59,053 bases of DNA from Bacteroidales bacterium (GTDB lineage: Bacteria; Bacteroidota; Bacteroidia; Bacteroidales; WCHB1-69), in contig JAFPXF010000016.1 of NCBI GenBank assembly GCA_017394765.1, positions 1 to 59,053 on the forward strand, read 5' to 3'. Position 1 is the stretch's first letter. Every line of letters starts with the position of its first letter. Below, piece by piece: positions 43,629 through 54,292 of the stretch. Under the pieces are notes generated by a model, which worked only from the letters and a program-made list of their open reading frames with translations, had not been told where the DNA came from and made no database searches. Position numbers and translations under genes: made by a program.

Positions 43629-44324
43629 TCACAACGTTGAGACCAACTTCACCAGCCAAACATAGGGTACGATTTCGAGGGTGCAAAAATAGAGAAAAAA
43701 ATTGAATAAATTGACTTTCCCGGGATTAATTTTCAATAATTTGTAGGAAAAAAGGGCAAATAAAATACAAAATACAGGAATATAAGCATATAACAAAGGG
43801 AAAAAGCCCGTAAATTGCACAATGACAAGAACTGGGAACAGGATAATGGCGGCATCGGTGATGAATATGAACTTGTACAGGTTTATGGGATACAGCTCTT
43901 TGGGATGGTCGAACAGGAAAGTATAGATGAAGTTGAAAAGAAATTTGAGCCAATAGGCACTGAGCAGAATGGCAAAGAGGACACCGTAAGCGCCCAAGGT
44001 GGAGAGCTTGTCGATCAGGGGATTGTAAAACTGCCGAAGCAACATCAGCGCACCAAGGGCAAAGACCATCACGTCGAACAAGAGCATGAAGATGAAGACG
44101 CGTTCCTGAAGGATCTTGCTCTCGCGCGTCAACAGCGAGAAGTGCCGTTGCGAGAAAAGGGCGCGGAGAATCAAGGAGCATTTCCGGCGGAAAGGGACCA
44201 CCACAAGGGTCAGCAAGAACAGCGCGGCACAAATCAGGATGGTCGCCCATGGGTCGCCCTTAGACACCAATTCCGGATGAAATCCGGAAAAGGCCAGTTG
44301 GTGATTTTCAAAAAAGGAGTGCAA
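43629..44324 (-). CDS. DUF4271-family integral membrane protein
   Basis: 231 residues with about six membrane segments (ATILICAALFLLTLVVVPF, VFIFMLLFDVMVFALGALMLL, YGVLFAILLSAYWLKFLFNF, FIFITDAAIILFPVLVIVQF, LLYAYIPVFCILFALFSYKLL). It ends FNFFLYFCTLEIVPYVWLVKLV, the typical DUF4271 end. Function is unknown, but in Bacteroidota this gene commonly lies directly before hemD, as here (48 bases). A TAnnTTTG-like sequence inside its 3' end (43684 to 43691) could serve hemD but may be chance. The start lies 8 bases after the T9SS cargo gene stop. Confidence 0.85.
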   Translation of the reverse strand: MHSFFENHQLAFSGFHPELVSKGDPWATILICAALFLLTLVVVPFRRKCSLILRALFSQRHFSLLTRESKILQERVFIFMLLFDVMVFALGALMLLRQFYNPLIDKLSTLGAYGVLFAILLSAYWLKFLFNFIYTFLFDHPKELYPINLYKFIFITDAAIILFPVLVIVQFTGFFPLLYAYIPVFCILFALFSYKLLKINPGKVNLFNFFLYFCTLEIVPYVWLVKLVSTL

Positions 44325-44331
44325 TGGAAGT

Positions 44332-45060
44332 CTATTTTACCAAAAGTTTCTTGGTGCAGATCATATTGCCGCGGGCATCCTCCAAGCCATAGAAATAGAC
44401 ACCGGCCGGGACACCGGAGAGGGAGATCTGGCACTTGCCGCTGCCGTCCAAGGAGTGGCGGCTGACAACACCGCCCAGCAGGTTCTTGATCACAATGCCG
44501 CCCTTGTTTCCCAATGCTGTGCTGTATTCAATCGTCACCATGGTGGTGGCAGGATTGGGATAGGCATTTATCTCCTGAGCGACAGACACATCGTTGATAC
44601 CCGTGGCGTAATAGTAACGGGCATAGAAGCTCACGGCATCGGAGGTATTGTTGGCATCCTCGAACGTAAACTTCACCACGGAAACGCCTTCGTTTTCCGG
44701 CATGAAATTCGCATGGAAGGAGCGCTCGTCCTCTGCGGAGACCGTTTCACCCGCGGCAAGCTCAAAAGTGGCTGTGCCGGTCGCATAGCACTGGCCGTTC
44801 ACACACATCTGGATGGAGTGGCCGGGAGCGAGGTGTTCCTCCGCAATGCGCGTGGTGAGTGTCAATGCACTACCGGACAGGTTCGAGAAACCGAGCAGCG
44901 GCTCCACCAGAAACTCGCCAATATCAAAAGGGGTGTAGGGGATATCCAAGGTATCTCCATTGTTCACGACATTGCCCTCATGATACAATTGGATGGATTG
45001 GGCGGAAACCATGGCGGACAAGAACGCCACTGCAATTATAGTAGTAAAAAACTTCTTCAT
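44332..45060 (-). CDS. Secreted protein with type IX secretion sorting domain
   Basis: 242 residues. The signal peptide is FFTTIIAVAFLSAMVSAQ. The body is a beta-sandwich-like domain (VCVNGQCYATGTATFEL-type block MCVNGQCYATGTATFELAAG, with a cysteine pair). The last 75 residues are a T9SS type A sorting domain: INAYPNPATTMVTIEY, IVIKNLLGGVV, then VPAGVYFYGLEDARGNMICTKKLLVK in two parts. It should be exported by Sec, then through the T9SS, matching the PorZ-like gene elsewhere in the window. The ATG is fixed by the signal peptide and by a promoter box 20 bases upstream. The cargo domain function is unknown. Confidence 0.88.
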   Translation of the reverse strand: MKKFFTTIIAVAFLSAMVSAQSIQLYHEGNVVNNGDTLDIPYTPFDIGEFLVEPLLGFSNLSGSALTLTTRIAEEHLAPGHSIQMCVNGQCYATGTATFELAAGETVSAEDERSFHANFMPENEGVSVVKFTFEDANNTSDAVSFYARYYYATGINDVSVAQEINAYPNPATTMVTIEYSTALGNKGGIVIKNLLGGVVSRHSLDGSGKCQISLSGVPAGVYFYGLEDARGNMICTKKLLVK

Positions 45061-45080
45061 AGCTCTTGGTTTTAACGGTG

Positions 45081-45088
45081 CAAAAATA
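45081..45088 (-). promoter_or_regulatory. Bacteroidota -7 box for the T9SS cargo gene
   Basis: TATTTTTG on the minus strand, 20 bases before the start codon. It probably also drives DUF4271, hemD, rnpA and yidD. Confidence 0.6.
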
Positions 45089-45128
45089 CAAAAAAAACAG
45101 GAATTAGATGTCAACTCTCCGCAAAAGT

Positions 45129-45863
45129 TTAACCGATTTCTTCTTCCATCAAATTTTTACCAGACAAGATTTTATCGAACAACGGATTGAAAGGCGGGGC
45201 CTCGACATCAACGATGATATGGGAGACAGGGTGCTCGAAGCGCAGGCGGCGCGCGTGCAGACATATCGAGCCATCCTCGTTGGATCGTTTCGCCCCATAC
45301 TTGAGGTCGCCCTTGATGGGGCATCCTATGTGCGAAAGCTGCGCACGGATCTGATGGTGGCGGCCCGTCATCAACTTGATTTCCAACAAGCTATATCTTT
45401 CTGTCTTAACCAACACTTTATATTCAAGTTCAGCCCTTTGCGCACCTTCCTTTTCCTCATCATACACGGTGGTCCGGTTCTTGGTCTCGTTCTTGACGAG
45501 CCAATTCACCAGATGGTTTTCCGGAAACTCGGGACATCCCTCCACTATGGCCCAATAGATCTTGTCAATATTGCGGTCCTTGACAATCTGGATCATTCGG
45601 GAGAGTGCCTTGGAGGTCTTGGTGAGGATGACAGCGCCGCTGACAGGGCGGTCGATGCGATGCACCAACCCACAGAAGACGTTGCCCGTCTTCTGTTTCT
45701 TCACCCGGATATAATCGCGCACCATGTCCTGCAGCGCCTTGTCGCCCGAGACATCGGCCTGTACCGGTTCCTTGGCACACTTGTTGACGATAATCAAGTG
45801 GTTGTCTTCATACAAGACGCGATCCTCGGTCAGGATGGGTTCATCAGTATTGCTCGGATTCAT
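45129..45863 (-). CDS. RluA-family pseudouridine synthase
   Basis: 244 residues. [20 protein letters not shown] at the start and [24 protein letters not shown] with the catalytic aspartate of HRIDRPVSG identify an RluA-type synthase. [33 protein letters not shown] follows. There is no S4 domain. The enzyme isomerises uridine in rRNA or tRNA; the target site cannot be read from sequence. The ATG before NPSNTDEP is taken. It overlaps the panB end by 20 bases, and an earlier ATG nine codons upstream is possible. Confidence 0.9.
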   Translation of the reverse strand: MNPSNTDEPILTEDRVLYEDNHLIIVNKCAKEPVQADVSGDKALQDMVRDYIRVKKQKTGNVFCGLVHRIDRPVSGAVILTKTSKALSRMIQIVKDRNIDKIYWAIVEGCPEFPENHLVNWLVKNETKNRTTVYDEEKEGAQRAELEYKVLVKTERYSLLEIKLMTGRHHQIRAQLSHIGCPIKGDLKYGAKRSNEDGSICLHARRLRFEHPVSHIIVDVEAPPFNPLFDKILSGKNLMEEEIG

Positions 45864-46665
45864 TGGGGAAGTCGCTGCTTTTGACGTCATCAATATAATG
45901 TTCGATGGCACCCACAATCTCTTCACTGAGGTTGAGATAGCGGCGAAGGAAACGCGGGGTGAACTGCTGGGTGATGCCCATCATGTCGTGGAACACGAGC
46001 ACCTGGCCGCTGGTGGCCCCGCCGGCACCGATGCCGATGGTGGGGATGTGGAGCGTCTCCGTCACTTTCGCGGCGAGGGTGGCCGGTATCTTCTCCAAGA
46101 CGAGGGAGAAGCAGCCGTGTTCCTCCAGCAACTGGGCGTTCTTCAGCAGCTGAGCAGCCTCCTCGTCGGAGGTGGCGCGCACGGCGTATGTGCCGAACTT
46201 GTTGATGGACTGAGGTGTAAGGCCAAGGTGTCCCATCACGGGAATGCCCGCGCTGAGGATGCGGTCAACGGATTCGATGACCTCCTCGCCGCCTTCGAGT
46301 TTGATGGCGTCGGCGCCCGACTCCTTCATAATGCGGATGGCGGAGCTCAAAGCCATCTTGGAGTTACCCTGATATGTGCCGAAGGGCATATCCACCACTA
46401 CGAGCGCGCGCTTCACGGCACGAACCACGGACGAAGCATGATAAATCATCTCGTCAAGCGTGATGGGCAGTGTGGTCTTGTAACCGGCCATCACATTGGC
46501 GGCCGAGTCGCCCACCAGCACCACATCTATCTTGGCCATATCCAACAACGTAGCAATGGAATAGTCGTACGCGGTAAGCATCGCTATGCGTTCACCTTCG
46601 TTGCGCATACGCTGCAACGTATTGGTAGTTATTTTGTTAACATTACTTGAAAGATACTGAGACAT
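45844..46665 (-). CDS. panB: 3-methyl-2-oxobutanoate hydroxymethyltransferase
   Basis: 273 residues, family length. [84 protein letters not shown] and [24 protein letters not shown] are all PanB blocks, including metal-binding aspartates. It makes ketopantoate from ketoisovalerate and methylenetetrahydrofolate for coenzyme A. The one-carbon donor links it to gcvT in this window. It overlaps the pseudouridine synthase gene, and its promoter box is 31 bases upstream. Confidence 0.96.
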   Translation of the reverse strand: MSQYLSSNVNKITTNTLQRMRNEGERIAMLTAYDYSIATLLDMAKIDVVLVGDSAANVMAGYKTTLPITLDEMIYHASSVVRAVKRALVVVDMPFGTYQGNSKMALSSAIRIMKESGADAIKLEGGEEVIESVDRILSAGIPVMGHLGLTPQSINKFGTYAVRATSDEEAAQLLKNAQLLEEHGCFSLVLEKIPATLAAKVTETLHIPTIGIGAGGATSGQVLVFHDMMGITQQFTPRFLRRYLNLSEEIVGAIEHYIDDVKSSDFPNESEQY

Positions 46666-46696
46666 TGTTGTTTTTATTTTGGCGTTTTTTGGGCCG

Positions 46697-46704
46697 CAAA
46701 AGTA
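46697..46704 (-). promoter_or_regulatory. Bacteroidota -7 box for panB
   Basis: TACTTTTG on the minus strand, 31 bases before panB. Confidence 0.6.
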
Positions 46705-46915
46705 GAAAAAAAATAATTATGCAAGATTGCAGGGGCACGGCAGACGGACATACGAGGGTCAAGAAGACTATAACTGGTGAACAGAACAGTTTTTCAAGCA
46801 CTTTCATGGTCGGTTTTTTTCCACAAATATACATTTTTGAACTCTATCACTCAAACATTTTATGGAAAAGAATGATTATTCGTTCCTACACAAAGGATAG
46901 TTGTCGTTTTTTTAT
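46705..46915. other. Spacer between divergent panB and KamA-like genes
   Basis: The 318-bp gap between the two start codons holds one promoter box for each direction and otherwise AT-rich sequence. A few open frames cross it but none has protein-like composition or a family match. I see no hairpin or riboswitch. Confidence 0.5.
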
Positions 46916-46923
46916 TATTTTTG
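46916..46923 (+). promoter_or_regulatory. Bacteroidota -7 box for the KamA-like gene
   Basis: TATTTTTG, 60 bases before the start codon. Confidence 0.55.
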
Positions 46924-46983
46924 CCGTGAAACCATGGCGTATATCAGACCTGACGCCAAACACCAACTTGAAAAAACAATTGT

Positions 46984-49062
46984 ATGAAACAAGAGAAATT
47001 ACTATCCCTTACCCTGATGCAGCTCCATTTGGAATTCGAGAAAAGGTTTCCAAAATTGGTGCAGGCCGCAAAAGATTCTTCCGACACAATATTTTTCAAA
47101 AGAGTTATTATGAATATGGTGGAGAACGGCAAAAATGCAGACGGGAAAAAGGTTTTACGCACATTAATCGAGAACGACGGCACCACCATCCATGAGATGT
47201 CATACGATAAGGACATCATGCTGAACTGCATTTCCCGTTTAAGGTCATTCTTGCGCAAAGAGTGGGAGGATGACAAAAAGACAGACCTGTACGTTGATCT
47301 TTATGAACTGCTTCTACAACTCGACCATGAGACCCATCCCAAAATATCGTTGGCGAAAATGCACGACTGGACCAGCCGGTGGCCTTCGGGGTTGCGCCCC
47401 TCTGTTGTGGAGATACGGGAAAAGAACAAGGAACGCATGTTACACCTGCTGGTCGAGAAGGTGGAGCGCAGCACTGGTGTCAGATACCATTTTGAAGAAG
47501 GATTGGAATACAAGCAAAAATATGAGTTGGTAAAGGAGTGGTGGAACGAAGCTCGGTTTCAAACTTGTATGGCCATCAAAGGGCCAAAAGAACTGAATCG
47601 TTTTTTAGGCAAGACTCTTTCTACGGAAACCATGTACCTTCTTAAACGTGCTCAAAAGAAAGGAATTCCTTTTTTTGTGACACCCTACTATCTTTCACTT
47701 CTCAACACCACCGGTCAAGGGTACGATGATACTACAATTCGCAGTTACATTCTCTACTCCCCGCCGTTGGTGGAGCATTTCGGCAACATACGGGCTTGGG
47801 AGCGGGAAGATGTTGTGGAGCAAGGCAAGTCCAATGCAGCCGGATGGTTGGTACCCTATGGTGATAACATTCACCGTCGCTATCCCGAGGTGGCCATACT
47901 CATTCCTGACACAATGGGACGGGCATGTGGCGGCCTATGCGCTTCCTGCCAAAGAATGTATGGATTTCAAAACAAGCGACTTCATTTTGAATTCGAGCAG
48001 CTCAACCCAAAAGAGACATGGCCAAAAAAACTTGCTCGGCTGATGAGATATTTCGAAGAGGATTCACAGTTGCGTGATATCCTTATCACGGGTGGAGATG
48101 CATTGATGAACCGTAATAAAACTTTAAAAAACATTCTGGAAGCCGTCTATCAAATGGCATTACGCAAGCATGAGGCCAATCATTTGCGACCAGAGGGCAA
48201 GAAGTACGCCGAATTGCAGCGTGTACGGCTCGGCACACGACTGCCCGCATACTTGCCCATGCGCATCACGGACGATTTAGTGAAGGTCCTCAAGGATTTC
48301 AAGGAGAAAGCCAGTACTGTCGGCATACGGCAGTTCATTATCCAGACCCATTTCCAATCCCCTCTGGAAATCACACCCGAAGCAGCGGAAGGAGTGCGCA
48401 AGCTGCTCTCTGCCGGATGGATGGTCACCAATCAGCTCGTCTTCAATGTCGCAGCATCTCGCCGCGGCCACACTCAGAAACTGAGACAAGTACTCAACAG
48501 CATTGGAGTTTTAGGATACTACACTTTCACCGTCAAGGGATTTGAGGAGAACAAAGCCCTATTTGCACCCAATGCAAGATCAGTACAGGAGAGCATTGAA
48601 GAGAAATCATTTGCGCGCCTGTCACCAGAAGAGGCCATCGAGTTGGCTGGAATCTTGCGATACGCGCCCAATACCGGCACTGCACTCAAGCACTTTTTAC
48701 ACCACAAACATCGTAATGTCGTGGCTACCGACCGCAATGTGCTCAATCTGCCCGCCATAGGGAAAAGCATGACCTTCAAACTGGTTGGATTCACACCCGA
48801 AGGGCAGCGAATACTTCGCTTCGAACACGATCCGACCCGACAACACAGTCCCATCATCTCCAGACTTGGTGACATCCACATAGCAGAGAGTCGTTCCATC
48901 GCATCATATTTGCGACAACTCATAGCCATGGGTGAAAATCCGGAAGAGTACGCTTCTTTATGGCGCTATACAAGTCATCAAACAGCCCCTGATTTTCCTG
49001 TTTTTCACTATCCCAGCCTGTCTTTCAACACAACATCGGAAATCACGCACCTGCAATTATAA
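46984..49062 (+). CDS. KamA-family radical SAM protein, long form
   Basis: 692 residues, against about 420 in classical lysine 2,3-aminomutase. Residues 1 to about 300 are a helical extension without recognised motifs. The radical SAM cluster motif is CGGLCASC (C-x3-C-x2-C), followed by RDILITGGDALM. FIIQTHFQSPLEITPEAAEGVRKL and SAGWMVTNQLVFNVAASRRGHTQKL follow, which parallel the KamA blocks HFNHPxEIT and AGIPLxNQ. Near the C-terminus YYTFTVKGFEENKALF stands where KamA has YYxYQCD. A PLP lysine equivalent is not obvious. It may be a lysine or other amino acid aminomutase; with kamDE 25 kb away, a lysine role is plausible but unproven. Confidence 0.82.
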   Translation: MKQEKLLSLTLMQLHLEFEKRFPKLVQAAKDSSDTIFFKRVIMNMVENGKNADGKKVLRTLIENDGTTIHEMSYDKDIMLNCISRLRSFLRKEWEDDKKTDLYVDLYELLLQLDHETHPKISLAKMHDWTSRWPSGLRPSVVEIREKNKERMLHLLVEKVERSTGVRYHFEEGLEYKQKYELVKEWWNEARFQTCMAIKGPKELNRFLGKTLSTETMYLLKRAQKKGIPFFVTPYYLSLLNTTGQGYDDTTIRSYILYSPPLVEHFGNIRAWEREDVVEQGKSNAAGWLVPYGDNIHRRYPEVAILIPDTMGRACGGLCASCQRMYGFQNKRLHFEFEQLNPKETWPKKLARLMRYFEEDSQLRDILITGGDALMNRNKTLKNILEAVYQMALRKHEANHLRPEGKKYAELQRVRLGTRLPAYLPMRITDDLVKVLKDFKEKASTVGIRQFIIQTHFQSPLEITPEAAEGVRKLLSAGWMVTNQLVFNVAASRRGHTQKLRQVLNSIGVLGYYTFTVKGFEENKALFAPNARSVQESIEEKSFARLSPEEAIELAGILRYAPNTGTALKHFLHHKHRNVVATDRNVLNLPAIGKSMTFKLVGFTPEGQRILRFEHDPTRQHSPIISRLGDIHIAESRSIASYLRQLIAMGENPEEYASLWRYTSHQTAPDFPVFHYPSLSFNTTSEITHLQL

Positions 49063-49095
49063 CCGCGTTTCGAACTGTTTTGATGTATCCGAGAG

Positions 49096-49800
49096 TCAAA
49101 AAAGCATCAGCGCCACCCTATAACTCACCCAGCCGGTGTAGGCCAGAAACAGCAGGGCCCAAAAGAAAGCCGGCACATGAGTCGTTTTGGCCAAATTGGT
49201 GGCATCGCCGGCCTTGTCACCGTCGCGGATGGCCAGCACAACGATGGTGATGGTTGAGGTGACAGACTCCACCAGAATCATCACGGCATAAAAGAGAGCG
49301 ACATAATGCAGCCAGTCTGGCTCGCCATAATACAGCAGCAGCCCGTTGCCCACGCAGAAGAGAACCACCCAGAGTGCCCCGTACCAATTGCGTATCCAGA
49401 AGAGAAGCATTACCACAAAGAGGATGGAGAGCCCGATCACCAAGCCTTGTTCCGCCCCCTGTCGGATCAAATAAAATGACAGCCACGCCACTGATGCTGC
49501 AAACGGATAACCAGCCAAAGAGACCAAGATTGCAGAAAACCTGGAACTCGACTTCGTGGTCGTTGTGCCCGACGTGTCCCTGAACAGCTCGATCTTGTCC
49601 ACACTGCCGCCTGTGACCAAGGCCATCAAAGCGTGCCCGAACTCATGCAGCGCTGTGTTGATGATATTGAAAAACTTACCCACCACCGGGATGCGCGGCA
49701 GGATGAAACCCAACGCGAAGAAAAGCACCAGCAGCCAGTTAGACTTGACAAAATCCAACATCTGCGCAGTGTCGATATGGGAAAAAAGAAGTATGCTCAT
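49096..49800 (-). CDS. M50-type integral membrane metallopeptidase
   Basis: 234 residues, about six membrane segments. The zinc motif HEFGHA (H52, E53, H56) lies in the second segment after FFNIINTAL. The block TTTTKSSSRFSAILVSLAGYPFAA is the second family region (GYP near the active site). No PDZ domain is present, so it is closer to the small M50B-like group than to RseP. The physiological substrate is unknown. It starts 18 bases after the stop of the helical-repeat protein gene on the same strand and faces the KamA-like gene. Confidence 0.8.
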   Translation of the reverse strand: MSILLFSHIDTAQMLDFVKSNWLLVLFFALGFILPRIPVVGKFFNIINTALHEFGHALMALVTGGSVDKIELFRDTSGTTTTKSSSRFSAILVSLAGYPFAASVAWLSFYLIRQGAEQGLVIGLSILFVVMLLFWIRNWYGALWVVLFCVGNGLLLYYGEPDWLHYVALFYAVMILVESVTSTITIVVLAIRDGDKAGDATNLAKTTHVPAFFWALLFLAYTGWVSYRVALMLF

Positions 49801-49818
49801 TCCGGTGACGATGGCCTA

Positions 49819-50238
49819 TCAGCTTCTCCTGAACTTGTGGATATCGGAGGAATCCCACGACTGATGCATCAGAATCTGTTGTATTTCATTGATGATCAAC
49901 ACAAACAATTTCAGATCCCTTTCGGCAAACCATTTCATGGCCGGCACATTCTTGCGGCAGGCGGCAGCAAACAACAGCAGAAAGTCGCAGTGATACTTCT
50001 GGAGCCACTCAATGGCCTCGGGCTCGTCATCGATGGCATTGCTGAGCACCGCGAACTCGGGGTATCCGTTATCCAACAGCCACTGCATGGCGGCCACATT
50101 GGAATGAATCCCCTGTGCCAACGCCTCCAATTCGGGGAATCCATTCTGCATCAGGAACTCGCTGAACTTCTTGTCGCCCTTCAAGCTCATATAAAAGGCG
50201 AGTAGCAACTTGGTATCGTAATCGGTGAGACAGTGCAC
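49819..50238 (-). CDS. Unknown small helical-repeat protein
   Basis: 139 residues without signal or membrane segment. Three consecutive repeats of about 25 residues can be seen: FPELEALAQGIHSNVAAMQW, then PEFAVLSNAIDDEPEAIEW, then DFLLLFAAACRKNVPAMKW. Each ends in a W-[LF] pair and an acidic or polar turn, and a fourth incomplete repeat (KLFVLIINEIQQIL) follows. The pattern is that of a short alpha-solenoid, somewhat like ankyrin repeats but without the TPLH motif. It is probably cotranscribed with the M50 peptidase gene, so the two products may act together. I do not know the family. Confidence 0.65.
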   Translation of the reverse strand: MHCLTDYDTKLLLAFYMSLKGDKKFSEFLMQNGFPELEALAQGIHSNVAAMQWLLDNGYPEFAVLSNAIDDEPEAIEWLQKYHCDFLLLFAAACRKNVPAMKWFAERDLKLFVLIINEIQQILMHQSWDSSDIHKFRRS

Positions 50239-50351
50239 GGGAGAGGGAGGAAACTAAGAAATTAAGAAATCAAGAAATCAAATTGAGGTGCATTTAATTT
50301 GTTAAGTTTCAGATGGGAAAGGCATTGCCAACACCCAACTACCAACATCCA

Positions 50352-51983
<1,632 letters not shown>

Positions 51984-52013
51984 ACTCTTTATTATTTTTG
52001 AAAAAACAAGCCG

Positions 52014-52021
52014 CAAAAATA
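52014..52021 (-). promoter_or_regulatory. Bacteroidota -7 box for glnS
   Basis: TATTTTTG on the minus strand, 30 bases before glnS. Confidence 0.6.
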
Positions 52022-52116
52022 CAAAAAAGCGGTTTACGATGACAAGGGTCCGCGCAAACCGCCATATTTTTTTTATGCGTGTTTGTTTTTTGTGTGTGTT
52101 GTGCCGTTCTTTTTCG

Positions 52117-52124
52117 TATTTTTG
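52117..52124 (+). promoter_or_regulatory. Bacteroidota -7 box for gcvT
   Basis: TATTTTTG, 46 bases before gcvT. No glycine riboswitch is visible in the short leader. Confidence 0.6.
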
Positions 52125-52170
52125 CCGCCGTTTAAAACCGAATATCCATTCAAAAATTAAAATTATTACT

Positions 52171-53265
52171 ATGAAAGAAACCGTTTACAGAGCGACACAC
52201 GAGAAACTCGGTGCCAAAATGGAAGAATTTGCAGGCTTTTATATGCCCATCCAGTATGACAGCATCACCAACGAGCACCTCCAGGTGAGAAACAAGGTCG
52301 GCGTGTTCGACGTCTCCCACATGGGTGAGTTCACCGTCAAGGGCCCCAAGGCATTGGCCTTGTTGCAGCACATCACCACCAACGATGTGGCCGCCCTGTA
52401 TCCCGGCAAGGTGCAGTACTCCTGCTTCCCCAACGGCAAGGGCGGTATCGTGGACGACCTGCTGGTCTATAACCTGCACGACGAGGACTATCTTCTCGTG
52501 GTGAACGCCGCCAACATCGACAAGGACTGGGCTTGGGTTGTGGAGCAGAACAAGGCCTTCGGTGCCGAAATCGAGAACATCTCCGACAACATCTCCCAGC
52601 TGGCCGTCCAGGGTCCTCTGGCCCTCAAGGCGATGCAGAAGCTCACCGACGCTTCCGTCATTGATATGGAATACTACACCAACAAGATCATCAAGTTCGC
52701 CGGTTTCGACAACATCCTCTTCTCCACCACGGGCTACACCGGATCCGGTGGCTGCGAGATCTACTTCCCCAACGAGGTGGCCCTCCAGATGTGGGACGCC
52801 GTCTTTGAGGCTGGCGCTGAATTCGACATCAAGCCTATCGGCTTAGGTGCCCGCGACACGCTCCGTCTCGAAATGGGTTTCTGCCTCTACGGCCACGAGA
52901 TCGACGACACCATCTCCCCCATCGAGGCCGGTTTAGGTTGGATCACCAAGTTTGTGGACGGCAAGGACTTCATCGACCGCAAGTTCATGGAAGACCTGAA
53001 GGCCAATGGCGTGACCCGCAGAATCGCCGGTTTCGAGCTCATCGACCGCGGCATTCCGAGAAACGGCTATGAAGTATGCGATGCCGAGGGCAACGTCATC
53101 GGTGAAGTACGTTCCGGCACCTTCGGCCCGTCCGTTAACAAGGGCATCGGCACCGCTCTCATCAAGAAAGAGTTCGCCAAAGCTGGCACAGAGATCTTCA
53201 TCAAGGTGCGCAACCGCCTCCTCAAGGCCGTCACCGTGAAGATGCCGTTCTACAAGGCGGAATAA
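52171..53265 (+). CDS. gcvT: Glycine cleavage system aminomethyltransferase (T-protein)
   Basis: 364 residues. Family blocks are [109 protein letters not shown] (two parts) and [15 protein letters not shown]. The catalytic aspartate of the VDD block is present. The enzyme releases ammonia from the H-protein-bound aminomethyl group and makes methylenetetrahydrofolate. gcvH and gcvP are not adjacent. Codon use is strongly biased to C-ending codons, as expected of a highly expressed gene. It ends 28 bases before a terminator hairpin. Confidence 0.97.
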   Translation: MKETVYRATHEKLGAKMEEFAGFYMPIQYDSITNEHLQVRNKVGVFDVSHMGEFTVKGPKALALLQHITTNDVAALYPGKVQYSCFPNGKGGIVDDLLVYNLHDEDYLLVVNAANIDKDWAWVVEQNKAFGAEIENISDNISQLAVQGPLALKAMQKLTDASVIDMEYYTNKIIKFAGFDNILFSTTGYTGSGGCEIYFPNEVALQMWDAVFEAGAEFDIKPIGLGARDTLRLEMGFCLYGHEIDDTISPIEAGLGWITKFVDGKDFIDRKFMEDLKANGVTRRIAGFELIDRGIPRNGYEVCDAEGNVIGEVRSGTFGPSVNKGIGTALIKKEFAKAGTEIFIKVRNRLLKAVTVKMPFYKAE

Positions 53266-53293
53266 TCGCAGACATTATTCATAATACATTGGG

Positions 53294-53329
53294 TAGAGAC
53301 GCGCCACGGTGCGTCTCTATCTGTTTTTC
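53294..53329 (+). terminator. Intrinsic terminator after gcvT
   Basis: TAGAGACGC and GCGTCTCTA form a perfect 9-bp stem around an 8-base loop, followed by TCTGTTTTT. Hairpins of this wording recur in other genomes as dispersed elements, so the terminator may have been recruited from one. Confidence 0.8.
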
Positions 53330-53354
53330 AAGAACAACATTCTGATTTTTCACT

Positions 53355-53362
53355 TACTTTTG
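53355..53362 (+). promoter_or_regulatory. Bacteroidota -7 box for the DUF3298 lipoprotein
   Basis: TACTTTTG, 24 bases before the start codon. Confidence 0.6.
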
Positions 53363-53386
53363 CCACCCCAAAACATCATATCCGAC

Positions 53387-54217
53387 ATGAAAAGAACGTT
53401 ATGCCTATCTCTTATCACAATCTCCATTCTATCAATAGGATGCAGCAAGAAATTATCCACCTTCACAACCCACAACATGAATGGCGAGTGCGGTTTCATC
53501 GTCAAAACCGACCCTAAAATGTTTGACGAAGACCAAGGGGTAGGCAACAGCTATACGCTTGTCTGGCCCGACAAAGGCATGATAAGCAAAGAAGCCGAAA
53601 AGGAGCTGATCATACAGACCTTTGGAGACAGCACCGCCACCACAGCCGACGAGGCTGCGAAACGGTTTCTGAAGAATCACTGGCTCGACTATGACGGGAT
53701 AAAGGCCATTCACACCCAGATCCTGGACAGCATCCCCTACGGCCCATTCTGCACCCACTGCGACATATCCAACAAGGTCAGCCAGGATAGCAATCTGGTC
53801 ACATTCACCACTTTTACAGATTTTTACTACGCCGGCGCCGCACACGGCACCTACACGGTGGAATACCTCACCTACGACCGCAAGAAGAAACGCGTCGTCC
53901 ATCTCAACGACCTGGTGGATACAAACCGTCTGGGCGAGGTCGTCCTGCGCGCCATCGAGGATCTGACCGTCAACAAGGATGTATGCGATTGTGTATTTGA
54001 TGAATACAAAAACGGACAACCCATCATCGTCCCTGACAACTTTTTCATCGACAGCACACGGAGCACCCTTAACATCGTGTTCCAGCAATATGACATCACC
54101 CCATACGCCTGCGGGCTGCAGACGGTGGTGATGCCCATCTACTGGCTCTCCAAACATCGGAATCTCACGCCATACGCCAAAGAGCTCTTCGGCAAAGGCA
54201 GCTATCTGGAAGAATAG
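53387..54217 (+). CDS. DUF3298-domain lipoprotein (RsiV-like)
   Basis: 276 residues. The signal peptide with a lipobox ends LSIGCSKK, so the protein is lipidated at the cysteine. The mature part has the DUF4163/DUF3298 arrangement: TTFTDFYYAGAAHGTYTVEY, YDRKKKRVVHLNDLVDTN, then FIDSTRSTLNIVFQQYDITPYACG and VVMPIYWL. This domain pair also forms the extracytoplasmic part of RsiV, a lysozyme-sensing anti-sigma factor. Here there is no cytoplasmic anti-sigma part, so it is a free lipoprotein whose ligand is unknown. It lies alone between gcvT and rubrerythrin. Confidence 0.82.
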   Translation: MKRTLCLSLITISILSIGCSKKLSTFTTHNMNGECGFIVKTDPKMFDEDQGVGNSYTLVWPDKGMISKEAEKELIIQTFGDSTATTADEAAKRFLKNHWLDYDGIKAIHTQILDSIPYGPFCTHCDISNKVSQDSNLVTFTTFTDFYYAGAAHGTYTVEYLTYDRKKKRVVHLNDLVDTNRLGEVVLRAIEDLTVNKDVCDCVFDEYKNGQPIIVPDNFFIDSTRSTLNIVFQQYDITPYACGLQTVVMPIYWLSKHRNLTPYAKELFGKGSYLEE

Positions 54218-54220
54218 GCT

Positions 54221-54286
54221 GTTGGATTTTGGATTTTGGCTGTTAGCTGTCGGATATTGGCGTTAGTCCAAAGTCCAAAATCCAAC
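54221..54286. repeat. Long imperfect inverted repeat between convergent genes
   Basis: A 19-base arm GTTGGATTTTGGATTTTGG pairs with CCAAAGTCCAAAATCCAAC, matching at 18 of 19 positions around a 28-base loop. It lies between two convergent stop codons. It lacks a T run, but a hairpin this long would stop 3' exonucleases or polymerase from both sides. The arms themselves contain the short repeat TTTTGGA. Confidence 0.7.
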
Positions 54287-54292
54287 GTCCGA

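Noticed and set aside
43684..43691. TATTTTTG box upstream of hemD
   Set aside because: It lies inside the 3' coding part of DUF4271 and may be chance; not listed as a promoter.
18412..49062. Complete lysine fermentation pathway
   Set aside because: Only kamD, kamE and a divergent KamA-like gene are present; kdd, kce, kal and the CoA-transferase genes are not in the window.
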